Below, piece after piece: positions 26,246 to 34,837 of a stretch of 64,000 nt of DNA (its first letter is position 1; every line of letters starts with the position of its first letter). The stretch comes from Candidatus Flexicrinis proximus (GTDB lineage Bacteria; Chloroflexota; Anaerolineae; Aggregatilineales; Phototrophicaceae): positions 318,339 to 382,338 of the forward strand of contig JADJQF010000015.1 of NCBI GenBank assembly GCA_016712885.1. Direction: 5' to 3'. Below the pieces are notes generated by a model that saw nothing but the letters and a program-made list of their open reading frames with translations, made no database searches and was not told where the DNA came from. The translations under genes were made by a program, and so were the position numbers.

Positions 26246-27476
26246 ATGGCCTCAATCTGGTGTATTTCTGCGCCGCTGTACAGCCACACAGACTGGGGCG
26301 GTTTCTTACAAACGGCGCGGGCGCTTGCCCGCCGTGGCCACAGCGTCAGATGGATCAGCGGCGCGGCGCTGGAGCGTCCGGTCTCTGCGGCTGGCCTCCC
26401 GTTCCACGCGATCGAAGAGACCGGCTGGCTGTGGCCGCCACCTCCCGCGCCGGACCTCACCGCTCTGCCCCCTGCCGAAGCGGTCATGCTGCGCTACCGG
26501 CGCGCGCTGGATACCTGGCTGGATGAGGCAAAAGTCGCATCCGGGGTGGAGTCAATTCTTAGGCTTGCCGAGGCAGAGGGCAAGCCGGATCTAATCCTGA
26601 CCGATCCCTTTCCTGAGCGCGGCCGCGCTTGCCGCTGAAGTGCTGGACGTGCCCTTGATCGTGTGCGGCTGGCCCGCCATGCGCGAACTGGACGAGACCA
26701 GCCTGTTCTGGGTGCAAAAGACGCTGGCTGTCGAGAGTCGGGAGCGGATCGAGCGACTGTTCGCCTGTTTCGGGACATCCGGGAGGAACTTCTCCAGCGG
26801 CGCTGCCCCTTCGGTGCTTTCGCCATTGATGCACGTAACCTACTTCACACCGGGCTGGTATCAGGCCGATGCGGATAACCTGCTGCCCCAGAATGTATAC
26901 GTGGGCGGCGTCCCCATTGCTGCCAGTGAGCCGGACTGGCTTGCAGAAATTGACGCGGACCGTCCGCTGGCGTTGATCACGCTTGGAACGGTTTTCACGG
27001 GTGACCTCGGTTTCTACGCCTGGGCCGCGCAAGCCGCCTCCCGCGAGGGACTACTTCCGGTAGTAGCCATCGGAAACAACCCGATTGAACCGGAAAAGAA
27101 ATCTGAGTTGGTGAGGGCGCTGCCAAAAGGCACGCGGCTGGTCAATTTCGTCCCGTTTGACGCCGTATTGCCGCGCGCCAAACTAATGATCCACCACGGC
27201 GGGATGGGGACCACTCATTCGGCTGTCGTGTGGGGCGTACCCCAAATCGTCGTGCCGCACGCAGCCGACCAGCGCGGACAGGCACGACGCGCGGCACAGG
27301 CAAAAGTCGGTCTGAACCTGACCGCGCACGACGTGCGCCATGGCAAACTCTGGGAAGGAGCACGTGCGCTCCTTCGCGACCAGCACGTACAGACGACCTG
27401 CCGTTTGCTGGCCGAGGAAATGACGGCCCTAGGGGGCGTTGAAGCAGCCGCGGAGCGAATCGAACTCGCGCTCTAA
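26246..27476 (+). CDS. GT1-like glycosyltransferase (MGT/YjiC type), frameshifted
   Basis: The N-terminal half starts MASIWCISAPLYSHTDWGGF and ARALARRGHSVRWISGAAL, typical of the acceptor domain of MGT/UGT enzymes. The frame breaks near 26608 in CCCTTTCCTG: removing one base gives TDPFLSAAALAAEVLDVPLIVCGW and joins the two parts. The C-terminal half has the sugar-nucleotide region: LALITLGTVFTGD, LVNFVPFDAVLPRAKLMIHHGGMGTTHSAVVWGVPQIVVPHAADQRGQARRA. The combined protein would be about 409 residues, normal for the family. Either an extra T/C in a short run is a sequence error or the gene is inactive. ATG 26210 is a possible longer start. The acceptor is unknown. Bases 26107-26209 upstream hold no clear gene. 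Confidence 0.82.
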
Positions 27477-27480
27477 CGGC

Positions 27481-27632
27481 CGTCCCAACCCTGGCAGGAG
27501 TTGGCGCTCCTACCTCCTATAGCGAATTGAACGGGCAAGCCCGTTCAATTCGCAGATAAGGGGTCGAGGGGCGCAAGTCCCTCGTGGAGGTGTGGAGGTG
27601 CTGCCTCACACAAACTAATTGCACAATAGCCT
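27481..27632. repeat. Dispersed intergenic repeat, copy 2, with a perfect 15-bp hairpin
   Basis: It shares the blocks of copy 1 (12711-12847) and adds a perfect inverted repeat GCGAATTGAACGGGC / GCCCGTTCAATTCGC (27522-27536 and 27539-27553) with a 2-base loop, and the smaller hairpin AGGAG-N6-CTCCT. It lies exactly between two convergent stop codons (27476 and 27633). Confidence 0.8.
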
Positions 27633-28028
27633 TTAAGCCGCGATCCGCTGCGGCTTGACGTTCGCGCGAGGGGTTGGCCGGCTGGTAATCCACACGCCTT
27701 CGGCATCATCGCCGCGCGTCAGGTAGAAGCGTTTGTGGCGCTGGCGGCGCGCTTCGTCCTCAGTCAGCCAGTACGAAAGCGAACGCCCCTTTTGCGCGGC
27801 CATCATTTCCAGGGCGGCCATGACGTGACTACACGCGACGCCGTGGTGATTGCCCCAATTGCACGAGCAGTAGGCGGTAATGGTGTCGGAGGTCGGGTTG
27901 TAGCGGATGGTGACAACGTAGCGCCCCGGCACTTCGGTCGCGCTATCTACCATGATGCTCAGGCCCACCTTCCGGGCACGGAGATGGCGGCTGCGGCGCT
28001 GGACTTGCTTGATGTGTTTGGGAAGCAT
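27633..28028 (-). CDS. Small SWIM zinc-finger protein
   Basis: This 131-residue protein has a SWIM motif, YCSCNWGNHHGVACSHVMAA (C-x-C ... C-x-H), near its middle, after a beta strand pair (GRYVVTIRYNPTSDTITAY). SWIM fingers bind DNA or proteins and usually occur in SWI2/SNF2 helicases or recombination partners; stand-alone small forms are of unknown role. Both ends are rich in Arg and Lys (QVQRRSRHLRARK). ATG 28028 has GGAGG and GAGGAA upstream. Its promoter region holds a long palindrome, suggesting tight control. Confidence 0.8.
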   Translation of the reverse strand: MLPKHIKQVQRRSRHLRARKVGLSIMVDSATEVPGRYVVTIRYNPTSDTITAYCSCNWGNHHGVACSHVMAALEMMAAQKGRSLSYWLTEDEARRQRHKRFYLTRGDDAEGVWITSRPTPRANVKPQRIAA

Positions 28029-28052
28029 TTCCTCTCCTCCTAAACATATCGG

Positions 28053-28080
28053 ACATTTGTTCTATTATAGAACAAAATGT
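28053..28080 (-). promoter_or_regulatory. Palindromic operator over the -10 of the SWIM-protein gene
   Basis: Read on the minus strand, arms ACATTTTGTTCTA and TAGAACAAATGT flank TAA, forming a perfect -10 TATAAT (28064-28069) in the centre. The distal arm GAACAAATGTCC resembles the Gram-positive SOS box GAAC-N4-GTTC with one mismatch. A regulator binding here would block the promoter directly. Confidence 0.55.
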
Positions 28081-28118
28081 GTTAAAAGCACATTAGATTC
28101 GCGCCAAATAATTGAGGG

Positions 28119-28883
28119 TTATGCCGACGCGTTACGCCACAGTGTCGCAAGTTCGCGGTATTTACGGAATTCGTAGTAGGCCATCAGCGCGGATAGACGC
28201 AGGCCGTGCAGTCCGTCGCGCCAGCCCCCCAATTCGATGTATCGCCATTTGAAGTGCCGGATCGGCTGCAGGATGAAGTTACGCGGCTTGGGGCGTATGC
28301 CCTGCTCAAACAGAATTTTCGCTTCATAGGCGGTATAGCGGCGCTGTTTTGCCGCGAACTGCGCGAAGTCGCGATAGTTGTAATGGATAATCGGCGAGTC
28401 GATTGTGCCCAGCGGACCGTCGAGGATGACCACTTCGTGCACTTTGCGTTCCGGGTCGTAGTGCGCCGCGCCGACCCGCAGGAGCCGCGTCTGGTAGTCC
28501 GGAAACCACCCTGCCCCACGCGTCAGTCTGCCAAAGATAAAATTGTGACGGGCGATTCGCCACCCGGCATACGCGGCCCCCAACGACAGGGAGTCACGGA
28601 CAGCGGCGGCCAAGTCAGGTGTAACGCGCTCGTCGGCATCGACAAATAGCACCCAATCGGCGCGGCCCTTTACGGTGTCGAGGGCGGCATTGCGCTGGTC
28701 GGCATAATTGACGAACGGCTGTTGCACGACCTCGGCGCCGCATTCACGCGCTATGGTCACGGTGTCATCCGTGCTGAACGAGTCGAACACAATCCGCAGG
28801 TCCACAAACTCCACCGACTTAAGACATTCTGCGATGTGCGAGTGTTCATTGTAGGTCAGGACAATCGCGGCAAGACGGCTCAT
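28119..28883 (-). CDS. GT2 family glycosyltransferase (WaaE/KdtX-like)
   Basis: An N-terminal GT-A fold has AAIVLTYNEHSHIAECLKSV, VFDSFSTDDTVTIAR and the metal-binding FVDADERVTPDLA. The segment YGRK-like FPDYQTRLLRVGAAHYDPERKVHE is typical of WaaE-like beta-glucosyltransferases of surface-polymer synthesis. The C-terminal part is amphipathic (HFKWRYIELGGWRDGLHGLRLSALMAYYEF) and likely touches the membrane. It has 254 residues; ATG 28883 overlaps the upstream GT2 stop by 4 bases. It is the last gene of a four-gene operon. Confidence 0.9.
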   Translation of the reverse strand: MSRLAAIVLTYNEHSHIAECLKSVEFVDLRIVFDSFSTDDTVTIARECGAEVVQQPFVNYADQRNAALDTVKGRADWVLFVDADERVTPDLAAAVRDSLSLGAAYAGWRIARHNFIFGRLTRGAGWFPDYQTRLLRVGAAHYDPERKVHEVVILDGPLGTIDSPIIHYNYRDFAQFAAKQRRYTAYEAKILFEQGIRPKPRNFILQPIRHFKWRYIELGGWRDGLHGLRLSALMAYYEFRKYRELATLWRNASA

Positions 28884-29806
28884 CTGAGTCCCTTCGCCAT
28901 TTGCCTGACCGTTTCATAGGCGGTCCGTACTTCCGGGTCGCGTTCACGTTTGATCTTCCGACGCATCCCTTCAGCGAGCATACGAGAGGCAATCGCCAGC
29001 TTCCAGGTGGGATAGTACTTAAAGAAGAGCTGGATCCGGCTGGCCCACAGGTTGACGATCGCACGCGGCTTAACCTGTTGGGTAGACTGCCCGCCGAAAT
29101 GGGTGACGTGCGCCGCTGGGACGCAGCGTGCTTCCCAGCCGGCGTCGTGAATCCGCCACGCCCAGTCGATCTCCTCGCAGTACATGAAAAACTGCGCGTC
29201 GAACATACCGGTACTGGCAATCACCTCGCGCCGGATCATCATGGTTGCGCCCAGCACACAGTCGACCTTGAAGGGTTCGCCCGCCTCATACAGTCGGCGC
29301 GGATAGCGCCCGTTGAAGCCGCCTTCGATGAAACGTCCCGGCGTCGCGAAGAATTCGGCGTACATCTGGCGCAGGCCGGGGAAATGAAACGCCGCGTGCT
29401 GAAAAGTGCCATCCCCATAGGTCAGCTGCGCGCCGACCAGGCCGATCTTCTCGTCACTCATAAGCGTATCGAATAATGCGCGGGTGGCGCCTGGATGTGT
29501 CTGCGTATCCGGATTAATCATATAGGCCGCCCGCGGCGCGTCGGCAGATTCAAAGCCGGCATGCTTCAACCCAAGATTGTTGCAGCGGCCAAAACCAATG
29601 TTATCGGGGCTGACAATCAGCCCAAGCTGCGGATATTTCTGCGCGACATGATCGGGCGTGCCATCGGTACTGGCGCCGTCGACGACGATTACGCGAGAGT
29701 TCAAGCCGGATTCGGCCAGGTCCGCCAGCAGTGAGTTGAGGCAGATATCGATTTCGCGCATCGAATTCCAGGTGACGACGACAACCGCAAGATCGAGGTC
29801 AGGCAT
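28880..29806 (-). CDS. GT2 family glycosyltransferase (WbbL/rhamnosyltransferase-like)
   Basis: The GT-A fold motifs are VVVVTWNSMREIDICLNSLL, VVDGASTDGTPD, NIGFGRCNNLGLK and the metal site YMINPDTQTHPGA, followed by VLGATMMIRREVI and FFMYCEEIDWAWRIHDAGW, the acceptor-side ED motif typical of rhamnosyltransferases such as WbbL. It is 308 residues. The start overlaps the RNase Z stop by 8 bases, and the stop overlaps the next GT2 by 4. It probably adds a sugar to a lipid-linked or wall polymer precursor on the cytoplasmic face; the exact sugar is not deducible. Confidence 0.9.
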   Translation of the reverse strand: MPDLDLAVVVVTWNSMREIDICLNSLLADLAESGLNSRVIVVDGASTDGTPDHVAQKYPQLGLIVSPDNIGFGRCNNLGLKHAGFESADAPRAAYMINPDTQTHPGATRALFDTLMSDEKIGLVGAQLTYGDGTFQHAAFHFPGLRQMYAEFFATPGRFIEGGFNGRYPRRLYEAGEPFKVDCVLGATMMIRREVIASTGMFDAQFFMYCEEIDWAWRIHDAGWEARCVPAAHVTHFGGQSTQQVKPRAIVNLWASRIQLFFKYYPTWKLAIASRMLAEGMRRKIKRERDPEVRTAYETVRQMAKGLR

Positions 29807-30821
29807 CGGTCTCGTCCCCGTCTGCCTTCAACGGCTCGACCTTCACCGCGCCTTCGCCGCGTTTGAGTACAAAGTGATCGAAGTCACGGGCGACATATGC
29901 GTTTGGGAAGACCGAGCGTGCTTCAGCCAGGATGTCGCGCTCCCGGTAACGGCGGCTGACATGCCAGAGAATGAGCGACTTTACGTTGGCCTTTACCGCC
30001 AGGTCGGCTGCCATCCGGGCGGTGATATGCCCAAAACTGCGGGCTTCTTCCGCGTGTTCGTCGAGGAAGGTCGCCTCGATCACCAGCGTATCGGCGTCGC
30101 GGCACTGCTCGACCAGCGTATCCACCCGGCCAACATCCGCCATGATGACGAGTTTTGTGCCGGGCACTTCGGTCCCAAGGACATCCACCGGCTGAATCGT
30201 TCGGCCATCGGCCAGCGAAATCGGATGGCCTTTGACCAACTGCCCGCGTTCCGGCCCGGAAGGGATTCCGAGCGCTTCGGCCTTTTCGACCAGGAACGGG
30301 CGGTGGGTGCGCTCACGAAAATCGAAGCCGAAATTGCCGGGACCGCGGTGCTGGACCGGAAAGGCGAAAACTTCATATTGGCGTGCGTCAAGGATCGGAT
30401 AGAGGTCGGAGGAGGAAATCGAAAACTCTCTGGCGGAGTTTAGATGTTTCGTGGTCTTGATGTCGATCAGGTGGATCGGCATCGGGGCGCGTTCTTCGCG
30501 CAGGACCACCGAATAGAGCAGCGACTCAACCCGGTCGAGGGCGGGCTTGCCCCCGAAGATTTCCACAAATTCGACCGATTCGAAATGTGCAAAGGTGGAG
30601 ATCAGCCCGCCTAGTCCCAGAATGTGATCGAGATGCGCATGCGTGAGCAGTACGCGGTTCATCTTCTTGTAGCCGATGCCGCTCTTCAGGATCTGACGCT
30701 GTGTGCCTTCGCCACAGTCGACCAGATAGCGGTGTTCCCCGGCGAGGACGGCCAGCGAGGGCAGACCGCGATGCACGGAAGGCGCAGAAGCGGATGTTCC
30801 CAGAAAGACCAGTTCGAACAT
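29799..30821 (-). CDS. rnz: Ribonuclease Z
   Basis: RNase Z cuts tRNA precursors just after the discriminator base, which matters where CCA is not encoded, as in the tRNA-Gly here. N-terminal FLGTSASAPSVHRGLPSLAV and LVDCGEGTQRQILKSGIGYKKM are RNase Z signatures, followed by the metallo-beta-lactamase motif THAHLDHILGLGGL, IMADVGRVDTLV (metal-bridging Asp region) and SLILWHVSRRYRERD (final His). At 340 residues it is slightly long, with an acidic tail. ATG 30821 overlaps the GT-C stop by one base (TAATG). An RNA-processing gene between sugar transferases is probably an operon convenience. Confidence 0.92.
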   Translation of the reverse strand: MFELVFLGTSASAPSVHRGLPSLAVLAGEHRYLVDCGEGTQRQILKSGIGYKKMNRVLLTHAHLDHILGLGGLISTFAHFESVEFVEIFGGKPALDRVESLLYSVVLREERAPMPIHLIDIKTTKHLNSAREFSISSSDLYPILDARQYEVFAFPVQHRGPGNFGFDFRERTHRPFLVEKAEALGIPSGPERGQLVKGHPISLADGRTIQPVDVLGTEVPGTKLVIMADVGRVDTLVEQCRDADTLVIEATFLDEHAEEARSFGHITARMAADLAVKANVKSLILWHVSRRYRERDILAEARSVFPNAYVARDFDHFVLKRGEGAVKVEPLKADGDETDA

Positions 30822-32842
30822 TAAGGGTTCGCGGTGACCTCGACGTCATACAGGATAAGCCGACTGCCAATGGGAATGCCGCCTGGCTCCGGCAGAATGT
30901 GCAGGCGCTCGCTGCTCTGCGTCCGATACGCGCCGACCGCGATGGTATACGTGCGTTCCGGCAAAGTCCCGGGGATGTTGATAAAGTGTACCTGCACAAA
31001 TACGTCGCGCTCGGCCATCTGCGCCGGCACGATGCTGATGCTGTCCTGATTCGCGAAGGGGGCAGCCCCGATGTCGTCATAGAGGTGCGAAAACAGAACC
31101 ATATCGGCCGGCAGGACGCCGTCAACGCGCCAATAGGTCACAACAGGCAGGATCCCACCCGGCTGAATACGGTCGATCAGCGTTTCGTAGCCCAGGAATG
31201 TCAGGTTGTTCTCGAGACGGATTGGCGGCAGTATCGGATCAGACCCCGGCGCCGAACCCGGATCCAGACTCGCCGGAGCAGTCGTCGTAAACAAGCCAGT
31301 GCGATCAGCCAGCGGCTGTACCACATTGATAGTCACGACGCCGCGCGGATCGGACTCGCCCAAGTCGAGCCATTGCAGGACCGCCGGGCTGGTCACGCTG
31401 TACATCTGGGCGTTGGGGATGATGACCTGGGCGGTTTCGCCGCCGCGCGGAAACACCATACTTGTCGAGCAGTCGAGGTAGCGGAGCAAAGCACTGCGGT
31501 TATTCAGCATCAGCGTAAGGAGGCGGGTATTGCTGATCTGGGCCGAGGGCTGCCGGCGCGTTACGTCGCTGCTGCACACCAGGGTCGGAATATCGGATGC
31601 CGTCCGGTCGATATGCTGAGCCAGCGCACCCACACGCGAAGCGTACGCCTGGCGGACATCCTGAAGTTCCGGCCAACGGACAAACATATCGTAGGCTGTA
31701 CTGTACCCGTTGTAGGCGAGCAGAACGAACAGGAGTGCCGCAGCAGCTTTCTGGCTCCTCGCCAGACGTGCAAATGCCGATACGCCCAGCCCAAAACTTA
31801 GCGCAGTAATCGGAGCTACGACGACGGCGGCCGGCCACGAAGGCCCATTGGGTGCCAGCAGGGCCAGCGGCCCCAGAATCACCATGGCAAACGCAAGCAG
31901 GGTATAGCGCAGGCGGCGGCGGCTGTAACGCAGGGCAACTGCAACACCTGCAAGTATCAGCAGCGCCGACACTGGATCAACGTAGGGCCGGCCAGGCAGG
32001 TTGTAGACCGGGTTGACATCCCCGCTGAGTCCCAGGCCAATAAGGGCTGTTACTGCCCGCTCCAGGAGCGGCGTACTATCGGTTCTCAGGCCGCTGAACA
32101 GCCGGACCGCGCCGCTCAGTTCCGGGTTATTCCCGGCCGAAAGCAGGTACGGCACGATGAAGATCAAAGTAAGCAGGACGGTAAAGCCGATGGTGCGGCG
32201 CAGCGAGTCGGTCAGGCGCGGACGCCCATAGGCCATATAGTAGACGATGAACATCAGGGCCATCAGCATCAGCACCAGTCCGGCGGGATGCAGATAAATC
32301 CCGACAGCCATCGCTGTGCCCAGGCCGGCAAACGCGACGGTCTGCGATGTCGAGCTGCGGTGGCGCCCGTAGACAGGCAGGCCCAACGCGAGGGTGAGCA
32401 GAACGACGACCACCAGCAGTGGGAGCAGCGATTCGCGCCCAAGAGTCCGGCTGAGGAAGACTGGCCACCAGGTCAGCGCCGTGAATCCCAGTGCGGCCAG
32501 CCCTGCCAGGTCTCCGTAAAGGCGGCGGGCGAGCGCAAATGTCAGCGCCTGCGTCACCATGCCAATTGCAAAGGAGGTCAGCATGTACACCACCGTCCCC
32601 GCGCCGAAGATCGCGGTTACGGCGGCAAGGATCGCGGGATACAGCACCTCACGGCCCTCGCGACCGAGGTCGAAGAAGACCCTGACACTTCCCTGGCGAA
32701 CAGTCTCCGCCAGTCGAAGGTCGATGACTTCATCTGCGTTCAGGCCCAGTGGAACATCGGTCAAGCTGATGAGACGCATCCCCGCACCCGCCAACAATAT
32801 AAGGATGGCGAGCGCAAAGCTGAGTCGGCTGTTTTTGGTCAT
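30821..32842 (-). CDS. Polytopic GT-C glycosyltransferase, PMT/ArnT-like
   Basis: This 673-residue protein has about 10-12 transmembrane helices in the first 400 residues and an outside C-terminal part of about 280 residues. The first outside loop has LNADEVIDLRLAETV, the acidic catalytic signature of GT-C enzymes that use polyprenyl-phosphate sugars, and RRLYGDLAGLAALGFTALTWWPVFLSRTLGRESLLPLL matches the PMT-2 superfamily. The C-terminal domain holds a beta-rich segment (LENNLTFLGYETLIDRIQPGGILPVVTYWRVD). It heads the operon GT-C, rnz, GT2, GT2, so the set probably builds or transfers a glycan. The exact substrate is unknown. Confidence 0.82.
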   Translation of the reverse strand: MTKNSRLSFALAILILLAGAGMRLISLTDVPLGLNADEVIDLRLAETVRQGSVRVFFDLGREGREVLYPAILAAVTAIFGAGTVVYMLTSFAIGMVTQALTFALARRLYGDLAGLAALGFTALTWWPVFLSRTLGRESLLPLLVVVVLLTLALGLPVYGRHRSSTSQTVAFAGLGTAMAVGIYLHPAGLVLMLMALMFIVYYMAYGRPRLTDSLRRTIGFTVLLTLIFIVPYLLSAGNNPELSGAVRLFSGLRTDSTPLLERAVTALIGLGLSGDVNPVYNLPGRPYVDPVSALLILAGVAVALRYSRRRLRYTLLAFAMVILGPLALLAPNGPSWPAAVVVAPITALSFGLGVSAFARLARSQKAAAALLFVLLAYNGYSTAYDMFVRWPELQDVRQAYASRVGALAQHIDRTASDIPTLVCSSDVTRRQPSAQISNTRLLTLMLNNRSALLRYLDCSTSMVFPRGGETAQVIIPNAQMYSVTSPAVLQWLDLGESDPRGVVTINVVQPLADRTGLFTTTAPASLDPGSAPGSDPILPPIRLENNLTFLGYETLIDRIQPGGILPVVTYWRVDGVLPADMVLFSHLYDDIGAAPFANQDSISIVPAQMAERDVFVQVHFINIPGTLPERTYTIAVGAYRTQSSERLHILPEPGGIPIGSRLILYDVEVTANP

Positions 32843-32890
32843 GCAGCGCCGTTCTGCAAACTCTCGAATGCCGGATGAGTACGGGGGTAT

Positions 32891-32899
32891 ATTGTACCA
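32891..32899 (-). promoter_or_regulatory. Extended -10 before the glycosyltransferase operon
   Basis: On the minus strand TGG-TACAAT gives -10 TACAAT (32891-32896) with TG extension, about 50 bases before the GT-C start. No clear -35 was found. Confidence 0.4.
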
Positions 32900-32986
32900 G
32901 ATCCAAGACGGGGCAGTAGACTTAAGCTGGAGTCCACACGCACGCCACGAGACGCGATTCGCCGCCTATCGTCAATAGTTCACTGG

Positions 32987-33015
32987 TTGCCGCACCGCAC
33001 TTAAGCACCTATACT
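32987..33015 (+). promoter_or_regulatory. Promoter of the cyclase pair
   Basis: -35 TTGCCG (32987-32992) and -10 TATACT (33010-33015) with a 17-base spacer, about 38 bases before ATG 33053. Confidence 0.6.
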
Positions 33016-33052
33016 GTCAATACACCATGCGTCTTGCGTCGTCAGGTTTGAT

Positions 33053-34837
33053 ATGAATCCTCCCACCTCCGCACAGTCCTCCACAGAAGCGGTTGTCGTT
33101 GAAATCAGCGAGCTGAAGCCGCTGCTGGTAACGACGGAAGAAGGTTTGCACCGGCAAAGCGAGCTGCTGAAGGCACGCGGGATCGGTATGCCGACCCTGA
33201 CGCATCAGTCACTCAGTGCCTTGATGGTTTCACTCGACAAGTTTGTCCAGGTGCTGCTCGATGAACAGCGCGAGGTGGCGCAGCTGCGCACGCTGGTGAC
33301 CAATTCGGCGTCTCTGAGCGGTTCGTTCGACCTCAACCATATCTTGTCGGATGCGATGGATGGCATCATTCAGCTCACCGGCGCGGAACGCGGCTGCATC
33401 ATCCTGGTGGCCGAGGACGGATCGTTGGAGTTCCGGGTGCTTCGTGACGGGGTCACCGCTTCAAATCGCGATGCCGTGCTTGATGCCCAGCGTGCCGCCG
33501 AGAAATTCAGCCGCTCGATCATCACGGCAGCCATGGAGACCGGCGAGGCGCTTCTGACGCATAACGCCCACGACGACTCGCGCCTGGTCGGCATGCAGAG
33601 TGTCGCTGCACTCGACCTGCGCTCGGTATTGTGCGTCCCGCTGCGATACCGCGATACCACCCTCGGGGTCGTGTACGTCGACAACCGGCTGCGTTACGGC
33701 GTTTTCGGCGAACGCGAGAAAGCGCTGCTGGTGGCCTTCGCAAATCAGGTCGCGGTGGCTATGAGCAACGCGAAGTTGTACACGAGTATCGAGCACACGC
33801 TGTCAGAAATAACGCGGGTCAAAGAACTCACCGACAACGTCTATAACAGCATCGACAGCGGCGTGATCACGATTGACGGGGATGACATTGTCGTCCGGGC
33901 CAATCGTGCCGCTGCGAGTGTCCTCGGCATCCCCGACGCCGCGGCATTGACCGGTCGGTCTGTGCTGGAAATCCTTGAGCCGGTGGCCGAACAACTCGTG
34001 CCCGCCATCGGCGCCGTACGCAGTGGAAGCAGCCGGGAATCGTTTGAGATTGAGACGCAGTTAGGGGAAAAGCAGAAACTGGCGCTGCAGGTACGTATCA
34101 GTCCGCTGATTGGCATAGGCGGTGGCAATCAGGGCATGGTCATTGTCGTCGATGACCTTACCGACCAGCGCGATCGAGCCGAGACGCTGCGCATGTTCAA
34201 GTATTACCTGCCGCCGGAAATGGTCGACAACATCGAGGCCATCGCGCGGTTAGGCTTCGTCGGCGAACGGCGTGAGGTCTCCTGTATGTTTGCCGACGTC
34301 CGCCCGCTGGCGACCTTGCCGAAGGGATTGCGTCCCCAGCAAAAGATGGAGATGGTCAACGTTTACCTGTCGCGGGCAACCGATTGTATTCATGAAGCCG
34401 GCGGCGTCATCGACAAATACATGGGTACGGAGATCATGGCCTTGTTTAACAGCCAGCTCAATCCCCGCGTAAACCACGCCGCGGCCGCGGTAGATGCCGC
34501 GCTGCGAATCCGCGATCATTTCGCGGTCATTTATAAGTCGCTGGGCATCGAACAGCCTTTGTATCGGATCGGTATTCATACCGGCGTCGCCACGCTTGGC
34601 AACGTCGGCAGCCATACGCGGCGTGATTTCACGGCCATCGGCGACAGCATCAACCTCGCCAAACGCCTTGAAGAGAACGCCTACGATGGTCAGATCATCG
34701 TCAGCGGGCAAACCCGTGACCACATGCTGGCTAACGTGCTTGTACCTCCCCTCACAGCGAACTTTATCGAACGCGAACCGCTGACCGTCAAGGGCCGCCA
34801 GCAGCAGACACGCATCTACGAGGTGGTCCAGGAATGA
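33053..34837 (+). CDS. GAF-PAS-class III adenylate cyclase, C2-like half (lacks the second metal Asp)
   Basis: Order: a helical start (1-80), a GAF domain (about 90-240; ERGCIILVAEDGSLEFRVLRDG), a PAS domain (about 260-375; VYNSIDSGVITIDGDDIVVRANRAAASVLGI), then a class III cyclase domain (about 380-590). In the cyclase domain the first metal Asp is present (Asp415, MFADVR), but the second metal position is Thr459 (DKYMGTE instead of GD). The purine-specifying Lys455 and Thr527 (class IIIb pattern) and the transition-state residues Asn534 and Arg538 (DSINLAKRLEE) are intact. This is the residue set of the mammalian C2 half. It has no transmembrane helix and should be cytoplasmic. The next gene, overlapping by 4 bases, has the opposite set of losses, so a heterodimer is predicted. 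The GAF and PAS ligands are unknown. Confidence 0.9.
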   Translation: MNPPTSAQSSTEAVVVEISELKPLLVTTEEGLHRQSELLKARGIGMPTLTHQSLSALMVSLDKFVQVLLDEQREVAQLRTLVTNSASLSGSFDLNHILSDAMDGIIQLTGAERGCIILVAEDGSLEFRVLRDGVTASNRDAVLDAQRAAEKFSRSIITAAMETGEALLTHNAHDDSRLVGMQSVAALDLRSVLCVPLRYRDTTLGVVYVDNRLRYGVFGEREKALLVAFANQVAVAMSNAKLYTSIEHTLSEITRVKELTDNVYNSIDSGVITIDGDDIVVRANRAAASVLGIPDAAALTGRSVLEILEPVAEQLVPAIGAVRSGSSRESFEIETQLGEKQKLALQVRISPLIGIGGGNQGMVIVVDDLTDQRDRAETLRMFKYYLPPEMVDNIEAIARLGFVGERREVSCMFADVRPLATLPKGLRPQQKMEMVNVYLSRATDCIHEAGGVIDKYMGTEIMALFNSQLNPRVNHAAAAVDAALRIRDHFAVIYKSLGIEQPLYRIGIHTGVATLGNVGSHTRRDFTAIGDSINLAKRLEENAYDGQIIVSGQTRDHMLANVLVPPLTANFIEREPLTVKGRQQQTRIYEVVQE

